From: Prunus persica
Lineage: Eukaryota > Streptophyta > Magnoliopsida > Rosales > Rosaceae
NCBI RefSeq assembly: GCF_000346465.2
Contig: NC_034014.1
Location: 25,510,305-25,574,304, forward strand
Reading direction: 5' to 3'
Length of the DNA stretch: 64,000 nucleotides
The notes under the pieces are model-generated. The model was not told where the DNA came from, did not search any database, and was given only the letters and a program-made list of their open reading frames with translations. This document shows, in pieces, positions 42,923 to 53,240 of this stretch (position 1 is the first letter of the stretch; each line of letters begins with the position of its first letter). The position numbers and the translations under genes were made by a program.

Positions 42923-43152
42923 ATTTAGTATGTTCAAATTTAATTAAAATAAAGTTTGGACCAACATTTGCATTTGTTGGAATTGTATATTTCATTTTTT
43001 TCTGAAAATAAAATAAATTTGAATTTGTTTGCATAAAATGTTTAAAAAAAAACTTTACTAACAATGTTTTTATATTTTTTTGTTTATGGATTGAGAAAAA
43101 AAAAATTCAGTTTAAAGAACTTAGACAATGGGTTTGAAATAACATATGCATT
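42923..43152 (+). repeat. ~230-bp direct repeat, right copy
   Basis: Partner of 41758-41985, from ATTTAGTATGTTCAAA to AACATATGCATT. It lies 466 bp upstream of the laccase start codon. Confidence 0.9.
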
Positions 43153-43499
43153 TCAAAACCTCATCAAGTACTGAGAAGACGTCTGACCATGTTTACATTG
43201 ATAATTCAAACCCAAATCTGTTCTTCTAATTCATTTTTCTATTTGTCAGCGTCTCTGTAAAGTGTATTTGGGCGCAGGGTCAAAGGGATTGTTTGCTTGT
43301 AGAACCAAGTTTCTGACTTTAAAAAAAAAAAAAAACTGTTAGCTGGATAACGAGAAGGTCATTTTCTATGCTATACCAAAGCCCTGCAATGCCTACATTT
43401 CCAGAGGCTCTAAACCAATGAATTTGTATTAGCTAAGTTGTCACGCAATTGTGGAAATTATATGACTTAGCAGCTCCCTCTAACTACCTCCAAAATGCC

Positions 43500-43507
43500 T
43501 ATATATA
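43500..43507 (+). promoter_or_regulatory. TATA box of the laccase
   Basis: TATATATA ~112 bp upstream of the ATG at 43619, in otherwise moderate sequence. Confidence 0.5.
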
Positions 43508-43618
43508 CAGCACCATATGTCTCTATTGAGAAATTACGAGAGCAATAGAAAATTATAGTTTCCTTCTAGTTTCTCATTTCCTCTTGAGCTCTTGGTATAC
43601 GTAGCATTTCTTCCCGAC

Positions 43619-46068
43619 ATGGCACGCTTTGCCTTCGTGCTAGCATGTGCTTTAGCTCTATTGGCTTCCTCAGTAGCCTCTGGTGCAATTGTTGAGCATT
43701 CTTTTAATGTAAGCCTTGGCCCACAAGCACATCAACTCTACACAATTGCTCACCAAATTATATATATACGGTTTTATGTTCCTGTGGTATGTTCGGAATA
43801 TAGTTCATCATATTCTTTTTGTTTGTTCTTCGTTTTTTCAGGTGAACAATCTGACTGTAACCCGACTGTGCAAGGAGCAATCGATAACCGTAGTAAATGG
43901 GAGCTATCCTGGCCCAGCAATCAGGGCACGAGACGGCGACACACTTGTCGTCCATGTTTTTAACCAGTCACCCTATAACATTACTATTCACTGGTAGATA
44001 TTCAGATATATCTTTTCACAAATTAATTATAATGACTTTGATATAATATTATATATATATATGTGTGTGTATAATTAGTCAATCATTTTTTGCTTTAAAA
44101 GGAGAGACTACCATTCTTCCAACGAATCAATATCAAGCTTAACAACTTATATTAAATAGTAAATTATTTTTGAGATATCGTCAAACCCAACTGCTTAAGC
44201 TAATATAAAGTATATATATACATAATAAAATTTCTGAAGATGGGAATATACAGCCATATTGACCATGGTTTATATGTTTTATTTATAATGTATAATTTCT
44301 TTCTTTCTTGATGCAGGCATGGAATCTTTCAGCTTCTGAGTGCATGGGCTGATGGACCAGTATATGTAACCCAATGCCCTATACTTCCTGGACACAACTA
44401 TACTTACAGATTCAACATTACAGGACAAGAAGGAACCCTCTGGTGGCATGCTCATGTTTCTTGGCTCCGGGCAACCGTCCATGGTGCCCTCATCATCAAC
44501 CCGAAAGCTGGTCGATCCTTCCCCTTCCCCAAGCCCTATAAGGAAATTCCCATCATCTTGGGTACGTAACAAACCATATGCATATCATGACACACGCAAT
44601 TTAGATCTTCTTAATAAACTGTTTCATATATGGAATTGCAGGAGAGTGGTGGAATGGCAATGTTGTTGACATTGAGAACGAAGGCATAGCTACTGGAATT
44701 GCTCCTAACAATTCTAATGCTTACTCCATCAATGGCCTACCCGGCGATCTTTACGACTGCTCTCAAAATCGTACGTAACTCTAATATACACATCCTACTT
44801 AAGAATAATCACTCATGCATGCGCAACTGTTACTATACGCCTAACTTTATTTGTTTATCTGTTGAATCATGAATATTCACACTCGTATCAATTTATCAGA
44901 GACATACCAGGTGCAGGTGGTGAAAGGAAAGACCTACCTGCTACGCATCATCAACGCTGCGCTCAATAACCAGCTCTTCTACAAGATTGCCAATCACAAC
45001 ATGACAGTTGTCGCAATCGACGCCGCCTACACAACTCCTTACGTCACGGATGTCGTGGTCATCGCGCCCGGTCAAACCACCGACGTTCTCATCACCGCGA
45101 ATCAACAGACAGGATCTTACTACATGGCCGCCACTCCGTACATGAGCGCGAACATAAACTTTGATAATACCACCACAAGAGGCATCATCTCCTACGAGAA
45201 CTCCTCGTCATCATCCCCGATCATGCCGGCCCTACCCAATCCCGGCGACACGCCAACGGCCCACAAGTTCAACACCAATATCACCGGACTCGCTGGCGGG
45301 CCCCAGTGGGTCCCGGTCCCCACCAACGTGGACGAGCACATGTTCGTGACCGTAGGAGTGAATCTGGAGCTGTGTCCCGTAAATGCCACGTGTCAAGGTC
45401 CATTCAATAACCGATTGTCTGCGAGCATGAACAACGAGTCGTTCCAGCTCCCGACCAATCTGTCTATGATGCAAGCACAGTTTTACAATGTGAGCGGGAT
45501 CTACACCACTGATTTCCCCGACCAGCCCGCTGTCAAGTTTGACTACACGGACTCGAACATCAGCTTAGACCTATCGCTGGTCTACGCGCCAAAATCGACC
45601 AAAGTCAAAACGTTGAAGTTCAATTCGACGGTGGAGATCGTGCTTCAGAACACGGCGTTTTTGGCGATCGAGAACCATCCGATACATCTCCACGGTTTCA
45701 ATTTCCACGTGTTGGCTCAAGGGTTTGGAAATTACGACCCGATCAACGATCCCAACAAATTTAATCTCGTTAACCCACAAATACGTAACACAATTGGTGT
45801 GCCGGTTGGAGGATGGGCCGTGATTCGATTTACAGCAAATAATCCAGGTTAATTTCTAAAACATTTCCTTAATTTATTCCTTATATATTTTTATGATCAA
45901 AACAATTTCTGATTTTTTTTTCTTTTGAATTATTGTACAGGTATGTGGTTTATGCACTGTCATTTGGACGTGCATTTGCCATGGGGTCTGGGGATGGTTT
46001 TTGAGGTTGAAAATGGACCCACCCCATGGGTTTTGCCTCCACCACCGGCGGATCTACCCCAATGTTAG
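43619..46068 (+). CDS. Laccase (multicopper oxidase), LAC7/14/15-like
   Basis: Secreted multicopper oxidase that oxidises phenolics with reduction of O2 to water in the apoplast; roles include lignin and flavonoid polymerisation. Six exons (43619-43708, 43842-43993, 44317-44561, 44642-44770, 44900-45847, 45941-46068) give 563 residues, the normal size. An N-terminal signal peptide ends near SVASG. All four copper motifs are intact: HWHG (split by intron 2), HAHVSW, HPIHLHG and [12 protein letters not shown]. The residue ten after the Cys is Leu, the usual axial position in plant laccases. Many Asn-X-Ser/Thr sites fit heavy glycosylation. The wording [18 protein letters not shown] and [25 protein letters not shown] is like the LAC7/14/15 group, so the exact member is not assigned. 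Start chosen at ATG 43619, which gives a clean signal peptide. Confidence 0.95.
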
Positions 46069-46589
46069 AAGTCGTTTCCAAATATTCGTCAAGACGGTCT
46101 GGTTTTGGTTTTCTCAAAGTTATTATTTTTTATTTTGATGTGCATGGTTTGGTTAACAATTGTATTTCTTTGATTGCAAATAAGTTGTAATAAAAGGTGT
46201 ATTGGATCGCAATAATCTTGTTAACTATATTGTAAAAGTTGGTCAACATTCTCTCGATCAGTGAAATAAAAATAAATAAATGTTTTTCAATATTCAGGAT
46301 TCCTCGTATAGTTACAAATCTATTCCAAAATATTATGAAATGTACAATTTATTACAGAATTATATGTACAATTGAAATGCTGCAACCACAACATTCCCCA
46401 ACCCCAAAAAGAAAACGAATCCATATTTCCTACTGTTCCGTATATGTTTATATGGCTGATAATTTCTGACTAAAAATTACCTTTTCCCGCGCAAATAATT
46501 TTCCTCGCTACCTACACTCGAAAGGAAATTTTTTGAAGAAACCACACAACACGGCACATATACATGGCTATGAGAGGGAGCAAGGGAAA
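46069..46589. other. Convergent 3' flanks, no gene seen
   Basis: AT-rich spacer between the laccase (plus) and the repeat-tailed PAR1 gene (minus). No coding or RNA gene recognised. Confidence 0.5.
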
Positions 46590-46593
46590 GAGA

Positions 46594-46642
46594 AGGATGA
46601 AATTTTCTTGATTTCATAACAGGACCATGAGTGAAAGCAAGG
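46594..46642 (-). repeat. Cryptic extra repeat unit beyond the PAR1 stop codon
   Basis: On the minus strand, in one frame, it reads FTHGPVMKSRKFHP. This nearly duplicates the last encoded partial unit (PPIMKSRKLHP) of the PAR1 tail. It is separated from the stop codon (46660-46662) by a 17-base T run (minus sense, 46643-46659). It lies in the presumed 3' UTR. Confidence 0.75.
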
Positions 46643-46659
46643 AAAAAAAAAAAAAAAAA

Positions 46660-48241
46660 TTAAGGATGAAGTTTTCTTGATTTCATAATAGGGGGAAAGG
46701 CGTCATGAAATTTACTTGACATTTTCTTTGTAACCGGACCAGGGGCAAAAGTGTCATGAAATTTTCCTGATATTTCTTTTGAAATCGGACCAGGGGCGAA
46801 AGTGTCATGAAATTTTCCTGATATTTCTTTTGAAACTGGACCAGGGGCGAAAGCGTCATGAAATTTTCTTGATATTTCATTTGAAACCGGACCAGGGGTG
46901 AAAGTGTCATGAAATTTTCCTGATATTTCTTTTGAAATTGGACCTGGGGCAAAAGTGTCATGAAACTTTCCTGATATTTCTTTTGAAATCGGACCAGGAG
47001 CAAAAGTGTCATGAACTTTTCCTGATATTTCTTTTGAAATCGGACCAGGAGCAAAAGTGTCATGAACTTTTCCTGATATTTCTTTTGAAACCGGACCAGG
47101 GGCAAAAGTGTTATGAAACTTTCTCGATATTTCTTTTGAAACTGGACCAGGGGCAAAAGTGTCATGAAATGTTCTTGACATTTCTTTAGAAACTGGACCA
47201 TGGGAGAAAGTAGGGGCAACAGTGTCGTGAACTTTTCTTGATGTTTCTTTTATAAACGAATCAGGGGTGAAAGCAGGGGCAAAAGTGTCATGAAAATTTC
47301 TTGTTATTTCTTTTGAAGCCCGACCAGGGGCAAAAGCAGGGGCAAAAGTATCATGAAATTCTCTTGTTATTTCTTTTGAAATCGGACCATGGGCAGAATT
47401 AGGGGCAAAAGTCTCATGAAATTTTCTTGATGCGTCTTTTGAAAACAAACCGGGGGCGGAAGCATGGGTAAAAGTGTCTTGAACTTTTCTTGGTATTTCT
47501 TTTGAATCTGGACCATAAGAAAAAGCATAGCTAGGTCCATAACTCGAAAGTTCGCTCATGGCTCTGTGAGGATTGGAACGTTCTTGCTCACAGAGATAAG
47601 GCAAGAATACTCCTGCATTTGTAAAAACATTTAACAAACTATATTAGTTCCATATTTATTAATTTGAAGGTACGTAATAGTAGATGCATTTGTGAAATAA
47701 CAAATGGATATGTGAAATGTTACCCTCTCCTTGGGCCATATTGAAGTAAAGTTCAACAATGTTTGGGCATTTCTCGTAGCAAGCAGGGGAGCAAAGCCTA
47801 TTGAGGAAGTAAGGGTCAAGGAGGGTATCAGAGGAAATCCCAAGAGACTTCCTATCAACACCACATGCCTTGGCACACTGATCCGTTTCTATATATTCAG
47901 CCATCTTCTCCACCACCTCTCCTGATGTCCTGCATTGGTATTGTAGGGTTCCATCTTGCTTCGACATTGTCTCCAGCAAACACCTCTTCCCTGAAGACGA
48001 TACCGAAAAGGCGCAAACGTCATTTGGCAAATGCTCACATACAATCTCACCTGGTGAAAATCAATCAAAACCAAGAATTCAATTAACCACACAACTAACA
48101 ATCAAAAGCTGCAGTTATAAAGATAAACATATATATATATATATATGTGTGTGTGTATGTGTTACCTAAAGCTGCATGGATGGACAGGGGAGAGAGGAAG
48201 AGAAGAAAAGGGAGGAAAATTAGGTTGGTTGAGAAAGCCAT
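46660..48241 (-). CDS. PAR1-family secreted protein with expanded tandem-repeat tail
   Basis: Photoassimilate-responsive (PAR1) family; molecular function unknown. Three exons (48241-48166, 48050-47724, 47612-46660) give 451 residues, far longer than the 195 of its neighbour. A signal peptide (MAFSTNLIFLPFLLFLSPLSIHA) leads into the Cys-rich PAR1 domain, residues ~26-150. The domain starts VCEHLPNDVCAF, continues KRCLLET, YIETDQCAKACGVDRKS, LCSPACYEKCPNIVELYFNMA and FLPYLC, and has ten Cys in all. Residues 169-451 are 15 tandem units plus a partial one. The first five are 19-21 residues and the next ten are 17 (consensus PGPxSKEISGKFHDTFA). Exons 1-3 match the neighbour's exon by exon, so the tail grew by repeat expansion after gene duplication. 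It has no Cys, Trp or Tyr in the regular units. A TATA run at 48331-48342 lies ~90 bp upstream. Confidence 0.92.
46663..47511 (-). repeat. 51/63-bp coding minisatellite in the PAR1 tail
   Basis: About 16 units in register with the reading frame. From 46690 to ~47205 the unit is 51 bp and very regular; from 47205 to ~47460 it is 63 bp with an extra PAFA-type insert. Because unit length is divisible by three, other frames also stay open, producing shadow ORFs on both strands. The most homogeneous units are central, suggesting recent expansion there. Confidence 0.95.
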
Positions 48242-48330
48242 GTGGTTTGAGCATTAATTGTCTGTAGCCTGTGCTTTACTAATTGAGAAAACAAAAAGTG
48301 TTTGCTTTGGTTTGTTTGTGATGAGAGGAA

Positions 48331-48342
48331 TATATATATATA
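48331..48342 (-). promoter_or_regulatory. TATA box of the repeat-tailed PAR1 gene
   Basis: A TA run (TATATATATATA) ~90 bp upstream of the ATG at 48241. Confidence 0.45.
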
Positions 48343-48344
48343 AG

Positions 48345-49126
48345 AAGGCTAGCTAGAACCACACATGGTTTTGTATATATATATCATGGGGTTCTTAATT
48401 GTTTGTAGTTTAGCTCCATCAGATTTTAAGGCCTCTCTATATTTGGGGACTCTAGCTAAGATTAATCTTTGCATGTTGTGTAATTGTAATCTTTGTGTGG
48501 TTTCTTGTTGCTTTGCAGAACAGATTGCACTGATTAACAACAGAGTTAAGGCCCAAAATTACACAAGGCGAAAATTTGACCATCTAGCTTTCTTTTTCTT
48601 TATTTTTATTGGATGCTACATTAAAAGGCCGAAGCTAATTGTTGAAACTTCAAAATTTTTGAAACTCAATTGATGTGATAGTATTTTATTTATTGAGTTT
48701 TGAATTTGCGAGAAAAAAGACATTCACGTTGCATAAACAGGGCAATTACATGAATTGATGAAACATTCTTACAATCGGTCATGTGGCAATGGCCTCTAGA
48801 GTCTAGAGCCAAGCAAACCATATTATTAGCATTAAAAATAAATGTAATCAAATGAAAACTTAATTCCAGAATTGAGTGGTTTGCAATTTCGGAGAAATGT
48901 GATATCATTGATTGTATGTATTGATCTGACATGTGTAAAAATAAAAATGAAAAGTAATGCAATTACTTTTCATATAAACGTCGTAAATCTCAACAAACCC
49001 CAACCACAAAGAAAATCCCCGGTTCCCCTTGTTTTTTTGGGTCTATATTTGATAATTATTCCTCACTCGTCACTAAATTTACACTAAAATTCAAAATAAA
49101 TTTTATGCAGAAACTACACAACATGT
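48345..49126. other. Intergenic, no gene seen
   Basis: Spacer between the tandem PAR1 genes. Short ORFs only, none with family resemblance. Confidence 0.5.
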
Positions 49127-50297
49127 TTACAGAGGAGCAGGGGCAAATGCCTCAGAAGGGGGATACGCTTCTTCCTGAGAAGGGGCAAATGCCAAGTTTC
49201 CTGATGGTGATTTGCTGCTGACGGGGCCAGCGACGGCCTCACCAGAGCTCAAGAGCTGGAGCATGGCACGGTGAGGGTTGGTACGCTGTTTGTCGCAGAG
49301 ATCCGGCAAGAACGCTCCTGCATTTGTCAAAACATTAACCAACACACATTAGTTCCATTTTACTTTTATATTACGTCGTAATTAATCAAAAGCAAGAAGT
49401 GTGTGCGAAAAATTCTTACACATAATGGGTGTATACTATAATATATGATACAACAAAAATATGAAGAAAAAAAACGTTATATACACGTCGTATGTAAAAG
49501 TTATGAACTTGTACCACAAAATAAAAAAAAGGGAACACTTTGATTAAATGAGAAGGGAGGTATATCATAATGACGGCAGAAAAAGAAAGCGAAAGCGGAC
49601 CAAAATCTAGACGGATTCTTTGTTAGGCTCCTTTTTGGTAGCCGAACACCCAAACTTTAACTATTTTGTTTTAAAATATGTCCTAAGAATAAGAAAAGGA
49701 ATGTTTTAGGTGTGACAAAACAATCCTTCTTAATCATTACCAACTTGGAATTACTAAAACAATAAAAATTGAAAACAAGAAATTAAATGAAAGATCTGTG
49801 AAATATTATTCTTACCCTCTCCGGCGGCCAAGTTGAAGTAAAGCTCAACAATGTTGGGGCACTTTTGGTAGCAAGTTGGGGAGCAGAGCTTGGTCATGAA
49901 CTGAGGCTCAAGGAGGGCATCAGATGAAATCCCTACAGACTTCCTGTCAATGCCACAAGCCTTCACACACTGATCTGTCTCAATGTACTCTGCCACCCCC
50001 TGAACCAAAACTTCTGATGTCCTGCATTGGTACTCTATGCTTCCATCCTTCTTTGCCATGGTCTCTAGCAGACACCTTTTCCCGGCAGACGATACCGAAA
50101 ATGCGCAAACATCATTTGGCAAATCCTCACATATAAACCCACCTGAGAGAAAATCAAATTGGGTTCAATATAAAACCATGTTTAATTAAGAGTTTAAAGT
50201 AATTTGAAATTTATGAACATTATGTACCTAGAACTGCATGGATGCAGAGGGAAGAGAGGAAGAGAGCCAAAGAAAACTTGGTGGAGATCAAAGCCAT
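49127..50297 (-). CDS. PAR1-family secreted protein, standard length
   Basis: Tandem paralogue of the gene at 46660-48241, on the same strand. Three exons (50297-50228, 50142-49816, 49317-49127) give 195 residues; exon 2 is 327 nt in both genes and the phases are identical. The signal peptide is MALISTKFSLALFLSSLCIHA. The PAR1 domain again has ICEDLPNDVCAF, KRCLLETM, IETDQCVKACGIDRKSVG and LCSPTCYQKCPNIVELYFNLA, and ends FLPDLC. The tail is short and Pro/Ala-rich (SEAFAPAPL), as in ordinary PAR1 proteins. It looks like a plausible ancestor of the FAPGP element repeated in the neighbour. Secretion to the apoplast is predicted; function is unknown. A TATA element lies at 50442-50451. Confidence 0.94.
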
Positions 50298-50318
50298 TTG
50301 AGTATTTTGACGGATTTG

Positions 50319-50321
<3 letters not shown>

Positions 50322-50376
<55 letters not shown>
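50322..50376 (+). repeat. (GA)n microsatellite in the PAR1 leader
   Basis: About 27 GA units (plus strand; CT on the gene strand). It starts 25 bp upstream of the ATG at 50297 and so lies in the presumed 5' UTR of the second PAR1 gene. Confidence 0.95.
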
Positions 50377-50381
<5 letters not shown>

Positions 50382-50441
50382 GTGTGAAGGTGTGAAGGTG
50401 TGAAGCTATGAAACTATGAAACAACAAAAGGCAACGACCAA

Positions 50442-50451
50442 CTATATATAG
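50442..50451 (-). promoter_or_regulatory. TATA box of the second PAR1 gene
   Basis: The gene strand reads CTATATATAG about 145-150 bp upstream of the ATG at 50297. The GA microsatellite lies between it and the start. Confidence 0.5.
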
Positions 50452-50519
50452 AGAAGACAGCGTTGAACTATAATGCGTCTTCACTATATTGAGAGACGCG
50501 TTACAAAACTTACAGGTCG

Positions 50520-53020
50520 GTGAAAATTACGTCTCCGATTTTTTTTTGAATACTTCTGTTGGAAGCCGTTTGTCATATTAAATAATTTCTCTGTACTTTT
50601 CTTTACTCTTTTACCATTTTTAATTGTTTATTGTTTTCTTTTTCAGTTGTTTTCGTTGTTTATTTGTTGACGCTAATAAAGAGCAAAGACGTGCGGAAGG
50701 CCTGCAAATATGTTGAAGTTTCTCCCTTCTCCATTCGTGTCATGTATGGTTTGTTGTTTGTCCAAAAAAAAAAAAAATGTATGGTTTGTTGACATTTATT
50801 TATGCATGACCCACGATGTATGTACCTATCAAATTCTTTAACCACCATATATTCTTTTTCCATTAAATAAATTGGAAATTTATATATGTTAAGTGGAAGA
50901 CCCTAATCAATCAATTTGGTTAAGGCAAATGAGAAATGAGAGGAGTCATTTTTTTCCTTTAATTTGTCTTGTTTTGCTTTCCTTTAATAAGATCACACAT
51001 CATAGTTGCATACGTAAGTTAGGTCAGTTGACGAGAACAATGAGTCTACTACGCTTAAGTTCGAATCTCATATCCATATATTAGATTAATTTAGAGTGAC
51101 AAGCATGCCAAATCGAACCATGGAATTCAAACCATATATGAATGTTGATAGCCAAACAGAAACTCATCTTGGCTGTGACGTTAACATTCTTTGTTTACAT
51201 CCAACGACAGCTAGGCTTCCATCTGTCAAGTTGTGTATGGTTCACTCGGCTTCAAAGGGAAGTCTAGGTCTTCATAAATTAATGTCATGTCGTTTTTTTT
51301 TTCCCGGTAATTTTCGTGAACGCCATGTCGTGGCAGCAAGCCTTGAAGGTTCCAGAACTATATGAACCAAAGTACACCAGAACATTGCCGTGAAGTTACT
51401 CAGACGCAAACAAACAGTTATATAGTCATTTGTCAAAAGACACTTTTTGAGACGTACGTTAAAATTTGATCAAGGAAGAGAGACTAGTTATGTTCAAACC
51501 TAATTAGGAGTATAATTTTATTAATCAGTATTAATCAAGTCATTGACCCCAGAAAAAAGTATTAATCAAAGTATTTTTCGTCATAACTTCACTCTGCATC
51601 GGTTAATATTTTATGATAAATATATGTTAATCATGATTAGCCATGACGTTATGTGTGAAAAAATTGAATGGGGCATAACTAGTGTATGCAATGTCTTAAT
51701 CACGATTAAACACCAATGCCTTTGCTTAAGATGCATTCTGCCCGTCAATGGAATTTAAAATACTATCGCCTTCACTAATCCCCGAAGTGATAATCCGAAT
51801 TTTGTACTAGTTAATCTTCTTCTTCAATAAAATACTATCGCCTTCTTTAAAAAGAAATTGTATTTTGTCTGTCAATGAAATTTGATAGTGGCAAAAAGGG
51901 TCAAGAAAGGAATATCCACACCCTTCTGTGTTTTTTTTTTCTTTTTCTTTTTTGGGTTTGTAAGGTTCAAAAGAGGGGAATGGAAGGGAAGAATCCATGC
52001 ATAGAAAATCAAAGGAGAAGTAGGTAGTAAAGCACACTCGATAGAGGTCTTCCATCTGCAAAGTCACCCAAATTTTTTTTTTATAAATGATATAGAAAAA
52101 CAAGTTGTCAAAGTCAATAACCTATTTTTAATTTCCAATAGCCAAGTAGTGATTTTTTTTTTCTCGACGTGTTATGCCGGCCACATTTTCAGAAATTAAA
52201 GATCACTCCAGGTTTCCAACCAAAGGGTGTCAAATATTGATAGCAAATAGTCCCCCTCGTTTTCTCTCTGTCCCTTCTCTGGCTGAATATTCCTAAAATG
52301 GTTTATGCTTTGTGTTATGAATTCACATCAGACAGAACCCATAATCTGTTGCCTCCATTTCCGAGAACCAAGCTAGTTCACCCACTTTTACATAAGACTT
52401 GGTCATTGCCAATAACGATATGCATGATGAGGCATGTCTTGACCTTTTGGGGTTGGGTATTGGTTAGGTCTTCAACCAGTTTTTGGGGGCAAGAAATTGT
52501 TGTGTGCATTATTATATACTATATGGCATGCGTTATTATATCTTAAGAGAGACACTTACATACAACGAGAAATCTTACTTCTATTTATCTTTTTACATTA
52601 ATTATCATTTGTTAAAAAAAAACAAAAATAAAGATAAAATGGTATCCCACTTTGAGAAAATTCGAACATAAATTCTCAGTTATATAAGAGTAAATCTTTT
52701 TAACTACTTGAATCATAAATCATTTCTCCGTTACAGGTAACTTCTTTGTATACAATTGAGCAAAGAATTCAATAGAATGACTCTACAATTGAGACTAGGA
52801 TTTAAACGTGGGACTTCTATGTAAACTTTGGGCTTTTATTTTGCTATATCTAGGTTTTGAATCCCAAAATCCTTGGGACATGCTTTATGAAGTTGATTAA
52901 TGAGCTGACCCAAATGAAGTTAATCTAAAGCAAATCCAACTCAAGAAATCCAATCCAATCCAACCCAACAACAATCCAAATTGCACCGCCACTTGTTATT
53001 TGTACTCCCATCCATCTTCC
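50520..53020. other. Intergenic, no gene seen
   Basis: AT-rich spacer. Contains a SINE-like fragment (51015-51085) and a small local duplication ('aatactatcgccttc' at about 51761 and 51830). No ORF with a recognisable domain. Confidence 0.5.
51015..51085 (+). repeat. tRNA-derived SINE-like fragment, family 2
   Basis: AGGTCAGTTGACGAGAACAATG (A-box-like) and AAGTTCGAATCTC (B-box-like), ~40 bp apart. Layout resembles 39921-40014. Degenerate and without a clear 3' tail. Confidence 0.35.
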
Positions 53021-53240
53021 TATTGGACTCGCCAAGGAAGAAACCATGATCACAAAAACGAACATAAAAAAGAGGAAGATAAGTGGGCCCCCCAGAAGAA
53101 ACAAGAAAAATGACAGAAATTGTTGCCAACCTCACAATCCCACATTCACAATCCAAGTGAAAAGGAAAAAACAGAACTTCAAAAACCAGAAAATCAAACA
53201 AGAAAAAAAAAAGAGAGTAGCAAATCACAAACACAAAACC

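Noticed and set aside
46683..47219. A second long open frame (178 codons, Leu/Gln/Phe-rich) on the minus strand, and a matching plus-strand ORF at 46932-47189
   Set aside because: The 51-bp unit is a multiple of three, so every frame lacking a stop within one unit stays open. These are shadows of the PAR1 tail.
53046..53240. Upstream in-frame extension of the FBPase ORF
   Set aside because: The frame is open by chance. The extension is Lys-rich and would bury the transit peptide; ATG 53241 gives the expected plastid N-terminus.
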